Below are positions 7,833 to 16,245 of a stretch of 64,000 nucleotides of DNA, one piece after another (position 1 is the stretch's first letter; each line of letters starts with the position of its first letter). Source of the DNA: JABCPE02 sp963516675. Its GTDB lineage: Bacteria > Bacteroidota > Bacteroidia > Flavobacteriales > Weeksellaceae. A program made the position numbers and the translations under genes. The notes beneath the pieces are model-generated. The model did not search any database, was not told where the DNA came from, and saw only the letters and a list, made by a program, of their open reading frames with translations. The DNA is taken from positions 1 through 64,000 of the forward strand of contig CAUQBH010000004.1 in NCBI GenBank assembly GCA_963516675.1, in the 5' to 3' direction.

Positions 7833-8837
7833 ATGCAAGAAGAAATCCAAACTTACACCGCAAAAGATTTTGCATCAGACCAAGAGGTAAAATGGTGCCC
7901 TGGCTGCGGCGATTATTCTATTTTAAAGCAGGTTCAGAGCATTCTCCCAGAAATCGGCATCAAGAGGGAAAATATGGTTTTCGTGTCAGGAATCGGCTGT
8001 TCATCGCGGTTTCCTTACTATATGAACACCTACGGCATCCATAGTATCCATGGGCGTGCGCCTGCGGTGGCTACGGGCATCAAACTGGCTAATCCTGAGC
8101 TGAATATATGGATCATCACAGGAGACGGCGATGGGCTTAGCATCGGTGGAAATCACTTTATACACCTGATGAGGAGGAATTTAGATGTGAATATCCTTCT
8201 TTTCAATAATGAAATCTATGGGCTGACCAAAGGGCAATTTTCACCAACTTCTCAGCTTGGTCTAAAAACTAAATCTTCGCCTTTTGGGGTGATAGACCAG
8301 CCTTTTAATCCGTTGAGTCTTGCCTTGGGGAGTGGAGCTACATTTGTTTCGCGAACGCTGGACAGAGAGCCGAAAAGCCTTCGAGAAGTGCTTCTGGAAG
8401 CACAGAAACATAAAGGAACTTCTTTTGTAGAAATTTACCAAAACTGTGTAATTTTCAACGATGGAGTTTTTGATGAATTTACCAATAAAGCCACCAAAGA
8501 AGAGGCAAATCTCTATCTGGAAAACGGAAAACCTTTGAAATTCGGGAAAGATTTATCCAAGGGAATTATTTTAGAAAATTTTGAACCAAAAATCATTGAT
8601 ATTACAGAAGATACCGATGAATCAAAACTTTGGATACATGATGAAACTTCTATCTTAAAAGCCCAGATTTTGGCAAGGTTTAATTTTGATGAAGAATTTT
8701 CTGATTTCCCACGCCCTTTTGGTGTTTTTTATAAAAAAAATAGAGTTTCTTACGAAGAAACTTTTACCAATCAAGTGAAAAAAAACAAGCCAGATATGCA
8801 GCAAATTCTGAACGGAAATATCACATGGACAGTTTAA
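7833..8837 (+). CDS. korB: 2-oxoacid:ferredoxin oxidoreductase, beta subunit
   Basis: The thiamine-diphosphate subunit of a two-subunit 2-oxoacid (probably 2-oxoglutarate):ferredoxin oxidoreductase, which makes acyl-CoA, CO2 and reduced ferredoxin. WCPGCGDYSIL is near residue 21 and GIGCSSRFPYYM follows, carrying the conserved cysteines. The TPP/Mg motif is GDGDGLSIGGNH with NNEIYGLTKGQ after it, and the substrate loop ends in SPTS. I chose ATG 7833 (MQEEIQTY) over ATG 7821, because 7821 lies inside the obgE stop region. The alpha subunit gene normally sits directly upstream but is absent here; obgE is there instead. Confidence 0.9.
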   Translation: MQEEIQTYTAKDFASDQEVKWCPGCGDYSILKQVQSILPEIGIKRENMVFVSGIGCSSRFPYYMNTYGIHSIHGRAPAVATGIKLANPELNIWIITGDGDGLSIGGNHFIHLMRRNLDVNILLFNNEIYGLTKGQFSPTSQLGLKTKSSPFGVIDQPFNPLSLALGSGATFVSRTLDREPKSLREVLLEAQKHKGTSFVEIYQNCVIFNDGVFDEFTNKATKEEANLYLENGKPLKFGKDLSKGIILENFEPKIIDITEDTDESKLWIHDETSILKAQILARFNFDEEFSDFPRPFGVFYKKNRVSYEETFTNQVKKNKPDMQQILNGNITWTV

Positions 8838-8850
8838 TTTATATCAAAAA

Positions 8851-9699
8851 ATGGAACGAGTAGCATTTATCATCAATCCTTTCTCCGCGAAAAAAGAATA
8901 CAAACCTTTCGTAAATGATTTAGAAAAAAAGGTGGAAAAGCCATTTTATCTCATTTCTAAATCAATAGAGGACACTTTTTCTTTCATAGAAAATAATATG
9001 GACAAGGTGGATATTTTCGTGGCTGTGGGCGGCGATGGGACGATATCTACGGTAGCCCAGAAGCTCATTAACACGGATAAAATTCTCGGAATATTCCCAG
9101 CAGGTTCTGGAAATGGTTTTGCGAATGAGAACCATTTTTCTAAAAATATAGACACCCTACTTTCTAAAATTAAAAATAGAAAATACAGGGAAATAGATAC
9201 TTTTACTATCAATGACAAGCTGTCTATCAACCTTTCTGGAGCGGGATTTGATGGCGAGGTCGCGAAGAATTTTGAGAAAACCAGCCGTGGTTTCGCGAAT
9301 TATATCAAGACTTCTATCAGCACATTTTTTAAGTTTAAACCTATCAATATCACTTTTGAGGAGAAATATAAATCCTACAATGGTGAATATCTGATGATGA
9401 ACCTCGCCAATACGAGACAGTTCGGGAATAATGCCTATATCGCTCCACAGGCGCTGGTAACGGATGGTTTGGTAGATGTGGTTTTGGTTAAAAAATTCCC
9501 TATTTGGTACGCTGCTCCATTTGCATTGAAAATGTTTGCAAAAACCTTGAAACAGGATAAATACTTGACTTATTTCACTTGTTCTGAACTAGAGTTTTCA
9601 TTGGATACAGACACTTGGCACATAGATGGCGAGTACAAACAGATTTCCTCTCCTATGAAAGTGAAAGTCCTTCCTAAAAGTCTGAAAATTTTAATTTAA
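8851..9699 (+). CDS. Diacylglycerol kinase-family lipid kinase (YegS/DgkB-like)
   Basis: A soluble lipid kinase of the DAGK catalytic superfamily, which phosphorylates diacylglycerol or a related lipid with ATP. The nucleotide-binding GGDGT is at 60-64 and the glycine-rich IFPAGSGNGFANE at about 81-93. ISVNLSGAGFDGEV-type sequence in the middle (here INLSGAGFDGEVAKN) and the C-terminal WHIDGE strand complete the two-domain fold. At 282 residues it is standard. It starts 13 bases after korB and probably shares the obgE transcript. The exact lipid substrate cannot be read from sequence. Confidence 0.88.
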   Translation: MERVAFIINPFSAKKEYKPFVNDLEKKVEKPFYLISKSIEDTFSFIENNMDKVDIFVAVGGDGTISTVAQKLINTDKILGIFPAGSGNGFANENHFSKNIDTLLSKIKNRKYREIDTFTINDKLSINLSGAGFDGEVAKNFEKTSRGFANYIKTSISTFFKFKPINITFEEKYKSYNGEYLMMNLANTRQFGNNAYIAPQALVTDGLVDVVLVKKFPIWYAAPFALKMFAKTLKQDKYLTYFTCSELEFSLDTDTWHIDGEYKQISSPMKVKVLPKSLKILI

Positions 9700-9749
9700 T
9701 TTTTAACTTTATCCTTTTTTCATAATCAAACTGAATATATTATTGCATT

Positions 9750-10724
9750 ATGAATAAACTCTTTTACTCGGCATTATTTGCCCTGACAGTGATGTCCTGT
9801 GAGACACAGAAAACCGTTACAAATTCTCAAAACCAAACAACTTCGGCTTGGGATACTTCTTATGGAGGAGCTGACAAAAGCTATGATACCGAACTTTTAA
9901 GATTGAGAGAAATCATGGCACCAAAATTCCAAACCTTACAATTTCATGATGAAATCACAGGGCGTACAATGACTTACAATCTCTTTGTTCCTAAAAACTA
10001 TGATGCCAAAAAATCTTATCCTTTGGTTCTTTTCATGGCAGATGCCAGCACCACAGGAAAAGGAGCGATGTCTCCGCTAAAACAAGGCTATGGCGGATTT
10101 ATATGGGCAATGGATGAAACTCAAAAAGACAATCCAAGTTTTGTATTGGTTCCTGCTTTTGATGGACCTGAAAATGTGACTAATGACCAATGGCAAGTAA
10201 GCGAAGAGGCTGATGTGGCTATGAGATTACTCCAAAAAATAACCAAAGAATACAGCGTTGACAAAAATCGTCTCTATACGACAGGTCAGTCTATGGGAGG
10301 TATGATTTCTTTTCATTTCAATATAAAATATCCTGATGTTTTTGCCGCATCTTTATTCGTTGGTAGCCAATGGGATGCTAATATTTTAGTACCTTTGGCA
10401 AAAAAGAAATTCTTCTATATAATCTCTGCTGCTGACCCAAAAGCTTCTGTGGGGATGAATGCTCTCAGTGAGGTTTTAAATAAAGAAGGTGCAAAATTTG
10501 GAGAAGTAGAATTTTCTGCACAACTTCCTATAAAAGAACAAAATGCTAAAGTAAATGCCCTTATAAAAGAAGGTTATGATATCAATTTTGTAAGATTTAC
10601 TCCAAAAACTGTAGTTCCTGAATCTGCCCAATCATGGAAAGGAGGAGAACATATGTATTCCTTTGATTACGCCTATAAACTCAAAAGTGTAAGAGATTGG
10701 CTCTTCAAACAAAGAAAAAATTAG
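9750..10724 (+). CDS. Alpha/beta-hydrolase lipoprotein (PHB-depolymerase/feruloyl-esterase-like)
   Basis: A predicted lipoprotein: hydrophobic leader followed by lipobox VMSC with Cys17. The hydrolase domain spans about 60-320. The nucleophile elbow is GQSMGG with Ser181, and the later acid and the C-terminal GGEHMYSFDYAYK region supplies a candidate catalytic His. The YNLFVPKNYDAKKSYPLVLFMADAS start is typical of the prolyl-oligopeptidase-like esterases annotated as poly(3-hydroxybutyrate) depolymerase or feruloyl esterase. A polysaccharide-linked ester or a peptide is a likelier substrate than PHB in this class, but that is inference. It is followed by a shared terminator. Confidence 0.8.
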   Translation: MNKLFYSALFALTVMSCETQKTVTNSQNQTTSAWDTSYGGADKSYDTELLRLREIMAPKFQTLQFHDEITGRTMTYNLFVPKNYDAKKSYPLVLFMADASTTGKGAMSPLKQGYGGFIWAMDETQKDNPSFVLVPAFDGPENVTNDQWQVSEEADVAMRLLQKITKEYSVDKNRLYTTGQSMGGMISFHFNIKYPDVFAASLFVGSQWDANILVPLAKKKFFYIISAADPKASVGMNALSEVLNKEGAKFGEVEFSAQLPIKEQNAKVNALIKEGYDINFVRFTPKTVVPESAQSWKGGEHMYSFDYAYKLKSVRDWLFKQRKN

Positions 10725-10728
10725 ATAC

Positions 10729-10760
10729 AAAAAAGCGTTCAATAAAATGAACGCTTTTTT
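10729..10760. terminator. Bidirectional terminator, esterase / E2 genes
   Basis: A perfect 13-bp stem, AAAAAAGCGTTCA paired with TGAACGCTTTTTT, with a 6-base ATAAAA loop, between two convergent genes. Confidence 0.9.
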
Positions 10761-10777
10761 ATTTATAAATTTTATAA

Positions 10778-12106
10778 CTAAATTTCTGTATGTAGGTCAA
10801 ACTCTTCAAGGTAGTCATTCACTCGTTTTAAGAACAATCCTCCTAGTGAGCCATCCACTACTCTATGGTCGTAGGAATGAGACATGAACATTTTTTGTCG
10901 TATTGCTATCACATCTCCTTGTGGAGTTTCTAAAACTGCTGGTTTTTTGACAATCGCTCCTATGGCCAATATCGCAACCTGTGGCTGTGGAATGATAGGC
11001 GTTCCCATAAGATTCCCGAAAGTCCCTATATTAGAAATAGTATAGGTAGCTCCCTGAATATCCTGCGGGCTAAGTTTTTTATTTCTTGCTTTATCCACTA
11101 CAGCATTGATAGCCTTCGCTAAGCCACTTAGACTAAGCTGGTCAGCGTTCTTAATAACAGGAACGATAAGGTTACCATCTGGCAATGCTGTCGCTATTCC
11201 TATATTTATATTCTTTCTTTTGATGATTTTGTCTCCATCTACAGAGATGTTTATCATTGGGAAATCCTGAATAGCCTTTACTACAGCTCTCACGAAGATC
11301 GGCATATAGGTAAGCTTCTCTCCTTCTCTCTTCTCAAATGAAGCCTTATTTTTAGCTCTCCATTTTACGATGTTTGTAACATCTGTTTCTATAAACGAGC
11401 TTACATGCGGAGAAATCTGTTTGCTGAGCAGCATATTTTCAGCGATGATTTTTCTCATTCTATCCATTTGGATAATTTCATCACCTTCATTAGCTGTTAC
11501 AGCTGGAGCAGAAGCCTGAACTGGTTTCGGAGCTGATGATGCATTAGATTCTACTGCTTTTGGCTGCTGTGCAGGTTTCGCATTTCCTCTATTGCTGACA
11601 AATTCTAAAATATCTTCTTTCGTGATTCTGCCTTCCAGCCCTCTTCCTTGGATGCTTTTCAGCTCTTCTTCCGTTATATTTTCTTCTTGGATAATAGACC
11701 TTACCAGCGGAGAAAGATTCATTCCCTCTATGCTTACAGCCATAGAAACAGGCACGATTTTAAACGGCTCCTCCAAAAGGTCTACCACTTTATCTTCTAC
11801 TATTTCTTCTTTTCTTTCCTCTTCTTTTTTATCAGATTCTGGTTGAGCATCTGCTGTCTCCTCTCCTTGTATTTCTAATATTGCGATAGGTTCTCCCACT
11901 TTTGCAACTTGGTCTTTTTCTACCAAAATCTTAACGATTTTTCCAGAAACAGGTGTGGGAACATCAGAATCCACTTTATCCGTAGCGATTTCCACTACAC
12001 TATCATCCTCAGCTACAAAATCTCCTTCTCTAAAAAGCCATTCTATAATGGTTGCCTCCATCACACCTTCTCCCATGGAAGGTAATAACAATTTATATTC
12101 TGCCAT
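10778..12106 (-). CDS. 2-oxoacid dehydrogenase E2 acyltransferase, single lipoyl domain
   Basis: The E2 core of a 2-oxoacid dehydrogenase complex, which passes an acyl group from E1 to CoA through lipoyllysine. Domains in order: lipoyl domain 1-80 with Lys44 in EIATDKVDSDVP; a Glu/Lys-rich linker; the peripheral subunit-binding domain 131-170 (LSPLVRSIIQEENI); an Ala/Pro-rich linker; and the catalytic domain from about 215, ending in HSYDHRVVDG with His414 and Asp418. The lipoyl domain style resembles branched-chain 2-oxoacid complexes, so this may be the BCKDH E2, but pyruvate or 2-oxoglutarate is not excluded. No E1 or E3 gene is nearby. Confidence 0.92.
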   Translation of the reverse strand: MAEYKLLLPSMGEGVMEATIIEWLFREGDFVAEDDSVVEIATDKVDSDVPTPVSGKIVKILVEKDQVAKVGEPIAILEIQGEETADAQPESDKKEEERKEEIVEDKVVDLLEEPFKIVPVSMAVSIEGMNLSPLVRSIIQEENITEEELKSIQGRGLEGRITKEDILEFVSNRGNAKPAQQPKAVESNASSAPKPVQASAPAVTANEGDEIIQMDRMRKIIAENMLLSKQISPHVSSFIETDVTNIVKWRAKNKASFEKREGEKLTYMPIFVRAVVKAIQDFPMINISVDGDKIIKRKNINIGIATALPDGNLIVPVIKNADQLSLSGLAKAINAVVDKARNKKLSPQDIQGATYTISNIGTFGNLMGTPIIPQPQVAILAIGAIVKKPAVLETPQGDVIAIRQKMFMSHSYDHRVVDGSLGGLFLKRVNDYLEEFDLHTEI

Positions 12107-12125
12107 AACTCTTTATTACAAACCA

Positions 12126-12133
12126 CAAAGATA
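12126..12133 (-). promoter_or_regulatory. -7 promoter box for the E2 gene
   Basis: The minus strand reads TATCTTTG, matching TAnnTTTG, 19 bases before the ATG. Confidence 0.6.
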
Positions 12134-12239
12134 ACATTTCTTATTGAATTTTTCTAATATCGCTTCTTAAAATTTGATTTTAAATCAATAAATGAGATAT
12201 TTCATATTTCTAATTTTTAGTTAATCTAATGGGATTATC

Positions 12240-12247
12240 TAACTTTG
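12240..12247 (+). promoter_or_regulatory. -7 promoter box for the SulP gene
   Basis: TAACTTTG matches TAnnTTTG, 24 bases before the ATG at 12272. Confidence 0.6.
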
Positions 12248-12271
12248 TAAATCTTAAAAAAAGTAAATTTC

Positions 12272-13777
12272 ATGAACAAGATATTACAATTTTTCAACCT
12301 TGACCAAAAAATCAATTGGAGAATAGAAATTTTAGCCGGGCTTACGGTGGCTATGACCATGATTCCAGAGTCTCTTTCTTTCGCTATTTTAGCAGGATTT
12401 CCGCCTCTTTCTGGGCTTTATGCAGCATTCATCGCTGGACTGGTAGCGGCGATGTTTGGCGGCAGACCTGGACTTATTTCGGGGGGCGCTGGGGCTACTG
12501 TGGTCACACTCATAGGGCTTATAAAACTTCATGGTTTAGACTATGCCTTTGCTGCTGTGGCGATGGCTGGAGTTATTCAGCTGATTGTAGGAATTTTTAA
12601 ATGGGCTAAATACATTCGCCTCGTTCCAAGTTCGGTGATGTATGGATTTGTAAATGGTCTGGCTGTGATTATTTTTTCGGCTCAGTTGGAACAATTCAAA
12701 ACTGCTGCACCAGATGGACAAATGGAATGGCTCACAGGAACACCGATGATGATAATGGCTGGGCTGGTGGCTCTTACTATACTGATTACTTGGCTTTTCC
12801 CTAAAATCTCAAAAGCAGTTCCTTCATCATTAATGGCGATTATTGTAGTATTTACGATTGTTTTAGTTTTCGGAATTGAGACCAAAACCGTGGGCGACAT
12901 CTCTCCTATCAGCGGTTCTCTTCCTCCATTTCATATTCCAAATGTTCCTTTGACTTGGGAAACTTTCATGATTATCCTTCCTGCTGGGGCTATAGTCGCT
13001 GCTGTGGGACTTACAGAGGGGCTTTTGACCCTAAATCTCGTTGATGAAATTACCGAAACCAAAGGAAACGGCTCCCGAGAAAGCCTTGCGCAAGGAGCTT
13101 CTAACATTCTGAACGGCTTTTTCTCAGGGATGGGAGGCTGTCCTATGATTGCGCAGACTCTGGTAAATCTCAATGCTGGTTCTAGAAGCAGAGTTTCTGG
13201 GGTTATCGCGGCTCTGGCTATTCTTATGATTATCCTCATTGCAGCTCCTATTATCGAGAAAATCCCTATGGCAGCGCTTACTGGGGTAATGATGGTAGTT
13301 GCATTTTTAACCTTTAAATGGTCTAGTTTTAAGATTTTAAATAAAATGCCAAAAACAGATGTTTTCATCATCATTTTAGTGACTGCTGTTACCATCATTA
13401 CGCATAATTTAGCGGTGGCAGTGCTGACAGGAATCATCATCTCTGGGCTGAATTTCACTTGGCAAAAAGCTAATGAACTCAACATAAATACTGAAAACAA
13501 TGGCTCTGAGAAAATTTATCATCTAAATTCTGACTTGTTCTTCGGAGCAGTGGCGTCTTTTGAAGGTATTTTTGATGTAAAAAACGACCCAAAAACAGTG
13601 GTTGTTGACTTCAAAAACAGCGAAATAAAGGATATGAGCGCACTAGAATCTTTAGCCAAAATAACCAATAAATATGCTAGTTTGGATAAAGTTTTATACC
13701 TAAAAAATTTAAATGAAAATTCTAAAAAAAGAGTAGAAAAAGCCAAACCCGTTATTGAATTAAATTTATTGGGCTAA
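12272..13777 (+). CDS. SulP-family inorganic anion transporter
   Basis: A membrane transporter of the SLC26/SulP family for sulfate, bicarbonate or similar anions. About residues 1-400 are hydrophobic and form the 14-helix core. IPESLSFAILAGFPPLSGLYAAF near residue 32 is the family signature in transmembrane helix 1. GGCPMIAQTLVNLNAGSRSRVSG (around 290-312) is the second conserved block. A degenerate STAS domain closes the protein from about 400 (NSDLFFGAVASFE and onward). At 501 residues it is slightly short but complete. The substrate cannot be told from sequence; homologues include bicarbonate and sulfate carriers. Confidence 0.9.
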   Translation: MNKILQFFNLDQKINWRIEILAGLTVAMTMIPESLSFAILAGFPPLSGLYAAFIAGLVAAMFGGRPGLISGGAGATVVTLIGLIKLHGLDYAFAAVAMAGVIQLIVGIFKWAKYIRLVPSSVMYGFVNGLAVIIFSAQLEQFKTAAPDGQMEWLTGTPMMIMAGLVALTILITWLFPKISKAVPSSLMAIIVVFTIVLVFGIETKTVGDISPISGSLPPFHIPNVPLTWETFMIILPAGAIVAAVGLTEGLLTLNLVDEITETKGNGSRESLAQGASNILNGFFSGMGGCPMIAQTLVNLNAGSRSRVSGVIAALAILMIILIAAPIIEKIPMAALTGVMMVVAFLTFKWSSFKILNKMPKTDVFIIILVTAVTIITHNLAVAVLTGIIISGLNFTWQKANELNINTENNGSEKIYHLNSDLFFGAVASFEGIFDVKNDPKTVVVDFKNSEIKDMSALESLAKITNKYASLDKVLYLKNLNENSKKRVEKAKPVIELNLLG

Positions 13778-13805
13778 AATTGGTTTCAAATTTTATCTTT
13801 TTGCT

Positions 13806-13813
13806 TACCTTTG
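13806..13813 (+). promoter_or_regulatory. -7 promoter box for the thioredoxin-like gene
   Basis: TACCTTTG matches TAnnTTTG and ends 15 bases before the ATG at 13829, giving a very short leader. Confidence 0.55.
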
Positions 13814-13828
13814 TAAAAATTTGTAAAA

Positions 13829-14365
13829 ATGAAAAAGTTAGCTAAATATGCATTGTTCGCCCTTGCAGTAGTGTCTGCCACGGCTTGTTTCAATGAGAAA
13901 AAAGTATACAATAGAAGCACAGTATCTGAAAAACATGGTAAAATGCTACTTGGAAGACAGACCAGAGACCAACTGAAACAAGAGCCTTTCAATGCGTGGT
14001 ATGAGGAGGAATACAAAAACTATGAATACGACCCACAGACCATCAAAGAACTTCAAAAAAAGAACTTGACGAGTCATAATATCATTGTTTTTTTTGGGAC
14101 TTGGTGTGGAGACTCACATAGAGAAGTTCCTAGATTGCTGAAAATTTTGGATGCGGTGAAATACCCTGAACAAAGGCTGACCCTAGTAGCAGTGAACAGA
14201 AAAAAAGAAACTCCTGATGGAGAGGATGTTCCTTATAACATCAAGAGAGTACCTACTATAATCGTCCAAAATAAATATGGCAAAGAAGTGGGAAGAATCA
14301 TAGAATCTCCAAACAGCGGTTCTTTGGAAAATGATTTATTAGAAATCCTAAACAAAAGCAAATAA
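13829..14365 (+). CDS. Thioredoxin-like lipoprotein with a CxxS active site
   Basis: A 178-residue predicted lipoprotein, with lipobox-like SATAC and Cys20. The thioredoxin fold starts at about residue 80. The active-site region is TWCGDSHREVP, so the motif is C93-G-D-S96, with serine in place of the second cysteine. The cis-proline loop VPTIIV is intact. A monothiol CxxS protein usually cannot act as a dithiol oxidant or reductant; it is more likely a mixed-disulfide or isomerase-type protein. It is anchored in the envelope by inference. The DUF4230 gene begins 3 bases after its stop, so the two are likely coupled. Confidence 0.85.
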   Translation: MKKLAKYALFALAVVSATACFNEKKVYNRSTVSEKHGKMLLGRQTRDQLKQEPFNAWYEEEYKNYEYDPQTIKELQKKNLTSHNIIVFFGTWCGDSHREVPRLLKILDAVKYPEQRLTLVAVNRKKETPDGEDVPYNIKRVPTIIVQNKYGKEVGRIIESPNSGSLENDLLEILNKSK

Positions 14366-14368
14366 GCA

Positions 14369-14977
14369 TTGAAAAATTCTTATAAAAATATTTTCGTTTT
14401 TCTATTTGGGGCTGTATTCGCTTACTTACTAATCTTTTTCTTCCAAAAAAATACAGAAAAAGAAGCTGAAGTTATCAATAAGGACTACTATATCCTGAGC
14501 AACCAGATAGAGAAAATGAATAAAATGATAGTCTTAGAGCAGAACTTTTCTAGTTTTCAAACTCATAAAAGTTCTGCCTTTGAACTTGGCGGTATGGAAT
14601 TTCTTTCCAAAGAAATGGTGCTCTACACTACGGCAAAAGCACAGGTGACTTATGATTTAAAGAAACTAAAAATGGAAGTAGATTCCACGAATAAAAAACT
14701 AATCATAAAGGAAATCCCTGAGGCCGAAATCAAAATTTATCCCGATGTAAAAATCCATTTTATGGATGATTATGCTGTGAATAGATTTTCTAAAGCTGAC
14801 CTAAATAACATCATGGAATCCGCAAAGAAAAACATGACTAACAGCATCAATCAGACCAAGCTAAAAGAGGAAGGAAAACAACAGCTGATTTCCAACCTGC
14901 AGGATATCTTTGTATTGGCTAAATCCCTAAATTACACCATAGAGGACGAAACCAAAACTTTACCCAGCATTTTATAG
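14369..14977 (+). CDS. DUF4230 membrane-anchored protein
   Basis: A 202-residue protein with one N-terminal membrane helix (IFVFLFGAVFAYLLIFFF) and a periplasmic domain that I recognise as DUF4230, a family common in Bacteroidota and Firmicutes and of unknown function. Start is TTG at 14369: the next ATG lies after the membrane helix, and the TTG follows the previous stop by 3 bases. It meets the next gene tail to tail with a 7-base gap and no visible terminator. Confidence 0.82.
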   Translation: MKNSYKNIFVFLFGAVFAYLLIFFFQKNTEKEAEVINKDYYILSNQIEKMNKMIVLEQNFSSFQTHKSSAFELGGMEFLSKEMVLYTTAKAQVTYDLKKLKMEVDSTNKKLIIKEIPEAEIKIYPDVKIHFMDDYAVNRFSKADLNNIMESAKKNMTNSINQTKLKEEGKQQLISNLQDIFVLAKSLNYTIEDETKTLPSIL

Positions 14978-14984
14978 TTTTTAA

Positions 14985-15500
14985 TTATTTTCTCTTTTTA
15001 ACTTGCTTTTTCTTGATATATTTCTTTGTCTGAGCTGCTGCTATGGCTGCATTGCTCTCACAAAATACAGATAAAGCCTCCTTTTTTACTAAAGTGTATT
15101 TGAACTCGCCTTTTCTAAGTGCTTGTTTGAAATTTTGTACATCTTCGGCTTTTACAGGCCTTCCATCAAGTATAAATAATATTCTGCATTTTGGAGGAGT
15201 AAAACAAACTACAATATCTTTTTCTCGGTGAGTCAGCGTTACATTAACTACTTGTTTAGGTGTTTTTTCTACAACTGGATAACAGTGATGACCTTCCTCA
15301 AAGAAGACAACATCCCACTGCCCTACCACCAGTTTATAAAAGCCTTTTTCATCTGTCAAAGTTTGAGACTGGCTGTCGGAAGACACCTTCACATTAGGAA
15401 AAGGCATGCCGTTCTCATCTGTAACTCTTCCCGTGATGGTAATTTGCCCAAATAAAGGAAAACAAATCGTAAAACCAAGAAATAAAAGTATTTTCTTCAT
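14985..15500 (-). CDS. Secreted protein with a carboxypeptidase regulatory-like domain
   Basis: A 171-residue protein with a signal peptide (MKKILLFLGFTICFPLFGQ) and then a CarboxypepD_reg-like beta sandwich (ITGRVTDENGMPFPNVKVSS...LTDEKGFYKL), at about 20-90. The second half (ILFILDGRPVKAEDVQNFKQALRKGEF) looks like a fragment of a plug-type strand-helix unit seen in TonB-linked proteins, but no barrel follows. The C-terminus is very basic (KKYIKKKQVKKRK). Such domains usually decorate TonB-dependent receptors; a stand-alone copy is of unknown function. Confidence 0.75.
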   Translation of the reverse strand: MKKILLFLGFTICFPLFGQITITGRVTDENGMPFPNVKVSSDSQSQTLTDEKGFYKLVVGQWDVVFFEEGHHCYPVVEKTPKQVVNVTLTHREKDIVVCFTPPKCRILFILDGRPVKAEDVQNFKQALRKGEFKYTLVKKEALSVFCESNAAIAAAQTKKYIKKKQVKKRK

Positions 15501-15524
15501 CGTAATATGGTTTTTGGTATTTTT

Positions 15525-16214
15525 TTATAGTTTAAATTTCAGTAGATATTCTTTGGTTTCGGCGGAAATTCTTCTACTTTCTCTTGCTTTTTGAATGGTT
15601 TTGTTCTGCACAAAAGGCGGCAAGATCTTGGCTTCTATCAGTGGCATAGTCGCTTCATACTGCTTCGCAAGAGCCGTTGCGAAATACCAAGCGAGCATCA
15701 TATTCACATAGTATTCCTCGGATTTCACCTCGGAAACCAGCTGGAGCATCTCTTTTTGGAAATGCTCATCCAGATAATTGGAAAGCAGCAGCCCTACAGC
15801 ATATCTTATCGTATAAATTTTATCACTTTTTATCCATTTTTGGATGTATTCATAGACTTCCTTGGGATATTTTTGGAAGATTTTAGGAGAAAACACATCA
15901 CAAACCGCCCAATTATCCACGAATGGAAGAAAAGCCTCCGTGTATTCCACAACACTTTGGAAATCTTTTATTTGCTCAATAAGAAAGCCATGCAGGAGAT
16001 TTTCTTCATAATAATGGTGTGGCAGGACGCTGAGAAACTCCTCCACCGCGAGTTTATCTCTATAAAATTCTTTGGCAAATTTCCGTAGAATAGGAACGCG
16101 AATGCCGATGATTTTTTCTTTATCTACATTAGGAATGAGTTTCGCAGTGAAATCTCTGTATTCCTTGTCCTGTAAGGCGAAAAGCTCTTTTATTAAAGGA
16201 TTTTTGGAATTCAT
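15525..16214 (-). CDS. DNA alkylation repair protein, AlkD-like
   Basis: A 229-residue all-helical HEAT-like repeat protein of the AlkD/AlkC superfamily, which excises 3- and 7-alkylpurines from DNA without base flipping. Typical signs are VPILRKFAKEFYRD near 39-52, WAVCDVFSPKIF around 100-111 with the conserved Trp and Asp, and MLAWYFATALAKQYE. The family includes members annotated only as DNA alkylation repair, and the substrate has not been shown for this branch. It lies between the secreted CarboxypepD_reg protein and the PAP2 gene, all on the minus strand. Confidence 0.85.
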   Translation of the reverse strand: MNSKNPLIKELFALQDKEYRDFTAKLIPNVDKEKIIGIRVPILRKFAKEFYRDKLAVEEFLSVLPHHYYEENLLHGFLIEQIKDFQSVVEYTEAFLPFVDNWAVCDVFSPKIFQKYPKEVYEYIQKWIKSDKIYTIRYAVGLLLSNYLDEHFQKEMLQLVSEVKSEEYYVNMMLAWYFATALAKQYEATMPLIEAKILPPFVQNKTIQKARESRRISAETKEYLLKFKL

Positions 16215-16245
16215 ATTGAGTTTAATTTTTATATTGAATTAAATT

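Noticed and set aside
12931..13500. Long minus-strand ORF (189 aa) opposite the SulP gene
   Set aside because: It is antisense to a well-conserved transporter, has no recognisable domain and no promoter box. It is a shadow of the plus-strand reading frame.
15591..16088. 165-aa plus-strand ORF opposite the AlkD-like gene
   Set aside because: Composition and position show a shadow frame; the minus-strand protein carries clear family motifs.
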